Shown here: positions 12,509 through 14,727 of the stretch, in pieces
How positions within the stretch are numbered: position 1 is the first letter of the stretch
How the letters are laid out: every line of letters starts with the position of its first letter
Source: Bacteroidota bacterium
GTDB lineage: Bacteria; Bacteroidota; Ignavibacteria; Tepidaquicellales; Tepidaquicellaceae
Direction of reading: 5' to 3'
DNA: 14,727 nt
NCBI GenBank assembly: GCA_023429265.1
Contig: JAEYVS010000194.1
Location: forward strand, 1 to 14,727
Notes under the pieces: model-generated
Databases searched by the model: none
What the model saw: the letters and a program-made list of their open reading frames with translations, nothing else
What the model was told of the DNA's origin: nothing
Program-made: the position numbers and the translations under genes

Positions 12509-14727
12509 ATGAAAAAATTTATTACTTCAATAATGTTATTATGCATTCCTGTTTTATTTTTTGGGGGATGGGCAGGTAATAACAATGAAATCACTAATTC
12601 ATACTATTATAAGGGACAACCCTTTGAATTGACCGTCAAGAGCGACCGTATGTTTATTAAGCTAAAAAAGGGTCATTCTGCATCAGAGCTGGAAAGCTCA
12701 TTATCCGGAGTTAGAAATGTATCGCCGGTGATAAAAATCAATGAAGATGAAGACAGGTTTTTCATTACTTTAAACTCTCCCGAAGGTGATGCTTCTCTGA
12801 TAAATTTAACCCGGGAGCTGATCACAATGGAAGCTGTCGAATATGCTTCACCGGTTTTTTCTCCCGATAATGGAACTACGCTCATCGGCGTCGAAAATGA
12901 AGTTATAGTACAATTTAAACCGTCAGTTAATTCAACAGAAATTAATAATTACATCAGTTCAAAAGGGTTGATCGTAAAGCAGCAGCTCGACCTGAAAGGC
13001 GGTTCATCTTTTGTTCTGACAGTAAATGAAAATGATTTTGCTATAGACATTGCAAATGAGATACATAATAGCGGCCTCGTAAATTGGTCTGAACCGAATC
13101 TGTTTTTCACCAATCTGCTATGCCATACTCCGAATGACCCGCTATATCCTCAGCAGTGGTCACTGAATAACCAGGGTAATAATATTCCTACAGGGATTAT
13201 CGGGAATATCGACTGTGATATGGATGTAGACAGCGCATGGGACCTGACACTTGGCTCTGATAAGGTAATTATTGCAATCAGTGATACGGGAATTGATACT
13301 CTCCACGAAGACCTTGCCGCGTCTATGGTGCCCGGCTCGGGATTTAACTTCTTCAATAACACTCCCGGTGGATGGGATGATGGAAATCACGGTACAGCCT
13401 GTGCAGGTATTTCCGCAGGAATAGGCGATAATAACATCGGTGTATCTGGTGTCTCACCGAGTGCTCGTCTCATTGCCGTCAAATGGCTCAGTTCAGGAGG
13501 AAGCGGTAATTTTACAGGCGCGACTAATGCTACAATATACTCATACCAGCAGGGAGCCTGGGTGATAAGTAATTCCTGGGGTTTTGTCGGGGGAGCGAGC
13601 TCTGCGCTCGACCAGGCAATACTTGATGCCGTTACTCTTGGTAGAGGCGGCAAAGGAGCGATTTTTGTAGTAGCATCAGGTAATGAAAACGGAGCAATGA
13701 GATTTCCGGCTAATACAAATCCCAACGTATTATCCGTAGGAGGTATCAGCCCCTGTAACCAGAGAAAAAGTCCTACCAGCTGTGATAATGAAACCTGGTG
13801 GGGTGCGAGCTTCGGCGCAAATCTACACGTTGTAGCTCCTTGTGTAAAGATAACAACCACCGATAGAACGGGCAGTGTTGGATATTCTACAGGTAACTAT
13901 GCTCCGACATTTAACGGTACTTCCAGCGCTACACCGAATGTGGCAGGTGTTTGCGGACTGGTAATGGCTGCTGATTCCAATCAAACCTGGGATACTGTCA
14001 GAGCCCGTATCACGAGATTTTCTGAAAAAAGAGGTACTTACACATATGACCAGCCCGGACCGCTTGCAACAGGGCAGTGGAATAATGAAATGGGCTACGG
14101 TCTTGTAAATGCTTACGCTGTGCTTGAGTATATTCTCGGGTCATCCGGTACGGGTCCTAATGTAACTCACACTCCAATCCAGGATAATGATGACCTTGAT
14201 GGACCCTATCTTGTAAGTGCTTTCATAACTGCGAATGGTGATCCAATAGATTCGTCTGAAACAAAGGTTTTCTGGTCGAGGGACGGTGCTCCATTATCCA
14301 ATAGCATAAATATGTTCAGAACAGACGCCAGCACCTGGATAGCTAATATCCCCGGTAACGGCTCTCCTGCTGAATACAGGTACTATATTACTACACAGGA
14401 TATAAACGGAAACATTACGACACATCCTGCCGGAGCTCCGGGCAATTTCCATACATTTATGGTGAATTCCGATACTTCAGATCCTGTCATTTCTCACTCC
14501 GGTATTGGTGTGATGCCGCTCGTTAACTGGCCGGGTACTGTAAATGCGGAAGTTACGGATAACAGCGGAATTGATTCTGCTTACGTTAGCTGGAAGATCA
14601 ATACTTCCGGTTCGCCGCGTCACTTCAGGTTATCAAATACTTCGGGGGATGACTACGAAGGTGAATTCAACTCACTGCCATCGGATGTAGATATTTTTGA
14701 TACTGTTTATTACAGTGTTCACGCAGT
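12509..14727 (+). CDS. Exported S8 protease with fervidolysin-like prodomain and Ig-like modules (partial, open at right edge)
   Basis: The reading frame is open for 739 complete codons to the end of the window. A signal peptide (about 1-22, MKKFITSIMLLCIPVLFFGG) precedes two prodomain-like segments (about 35-120 and 125-205) resembling the fervidolysin-type N-terminus. The catalytic domain (about 210-545) has Asp259 in SDTGID, His294 in NHGTACAG, the oxyanion Asn392 in ASGNENG and Ser472 in GTSSATPNVAG, so the triad is intact. The last motif departs from the usual GTSMAxPHVAG at two places. After about 550 come Ig-like modules strongly similar to residues 487-676 of propeller protein B (TKVFWSR, IANIPGNG, AEYRYYITT, DDYEGEFNS). 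A T9SS sorting domain is expected beyond the window but is not seen. This protease belongs to a different S8 branch from the one at 3498. Its substrate is unknown. Confidence 0.88.
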   Translation, partial: MKKFITSIMLLCIPVLFFGGWAGNNNEITNSYYYKGQPFELTVKSDRMFIKLKKGHSASELESSLSGVRNVSPVIKINEDEDRFFITLNSPEGDASLINLTRELITMEAVEYASPVFSPDNGTTLIGVENEVIVQFKPSVNSTEINNYISSKGLIVKQQLDLKGGSSFVLTVNENDFAIDIANEIHNSGLVNWSEPNLFFTNLLCHTPNDPLYPQQWSLNNQGNNIPTGIIGNIDCDMDVDSAWDLTLGSDKVIIAISDTGIDTLHEDLAASMVPGSGFNFFNNTPGGWDDGNHGTACAGISAGIGDNNIGVSGVSPSARLIAVKWLSSGGSGNFTGATNATIYSYQQGAWVISNSWGFVGGASSALDQAILDAVTLGRGGKGAIFVVASGNENGAMRFPANTNPNVLSVGGISPCNQRKSPTSCDNETWWGASFGANLHVVAPCVKITTTDRTGSVGYSTGNYAPTFNGTSSATPNVAGVCGLVMAADSNQTWDTVRARITRFSEKRGTYTYDQPGPLATGQWNNEMGYGLVNAYAVLEYILGSSGTGPNVTHTPIQDNDDLDGPYLVSAFITANGDPIDSSETKVFWSRDGAPLSNSINMFRTDASTWIANIPGNGSPAEYRYYITTQDINGNITTHPAGAPGNFHTFMVNSDTSDPVISHSGIGVMPLVNWPGTVNAEVTDNSGIDSAYVSWKINTSGSPRHFRLSNTSGDDYEGEFNSLPSDVDIFDTVYYSVHA

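Noticed and set aside
13387..13860. 157-codon minus-strand ORF inside the second protease
   Set aside because: It is a shadow of the protease catalytic domain, which has an intact triad in the plus frame.

Overview
The window reads as chromosomal DNA from a member of the Bacteroidota/Ignavibacteriota side of the tree (Ignavibacteria-like; Kapabacteria-type relatives possible). The evidence is three proteins ending in a type A C-terminal sorting domain of the type IX secretion system (T9SS), each with the NYPNPFNP signature, AT-rich intergenic DNA, starts preceded by A-rich leaders without Shine-Dalgarno sequences, and promoter-like TAnnTTTG elements. The lineage is inferred from style, not from a marker gene.

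Layout. (1) 67-1217, minus strand: a tRNA-dihydrouridine synthase preceded by a 49-residue single-span membrane protein whose stop overlaps the synthase GTG start. (2) 1480-1707, plus strand: a small orphan protein, separated from the next genes by a bidirectional terminator. (3) 1777-3334, minus strand: an ECF sigma factor and, one base after its stop, a membrane protein that is probably its anti-sigma factor. (4) 3498-12301, plus strand: three exported T9SS cargo proteins in a row, namely a bacillopeptidase F-like S8 protease with a LamG-like domain and two paralogous sialidase-like Asp-box beta-propeller proteins (A and B). (5) 12509 to the window edge: a second S8 protease with a different prodomain, open at the right end.

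The plus-strand block is a secretome cluster of surface or extracellular proteases and adhesive/binding proteins. It is not one tight operon: terminator-like hairpins sit after each of the three complete genes. The two beta-propeller proteins share their first ~485 residues and then carry different middle modules. The middle module of B recurs in the terminal protease, so domains have been shuffled locally. The sigma/anti-sigma pair is divergent from the first protease across a 163-bp gap and is a candidate regulator of the block, but no sequence feature proves this.

The most unusual DNA is between A and B. The last 94 bp of A plus its terminator are repeated 161 bp downstream at 90/94 identity. 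The second copy starts exactly at a REP-like double hairpin and looks like the remnant of a deleted tandem paralogue. Two promoter-like elements lie directly upstream of terminator-like hairpins in the leaders of A and of the last protease, which could mean attenuation. I see no CRISPR array, tRNA, rRNA, transposase or phage gene.
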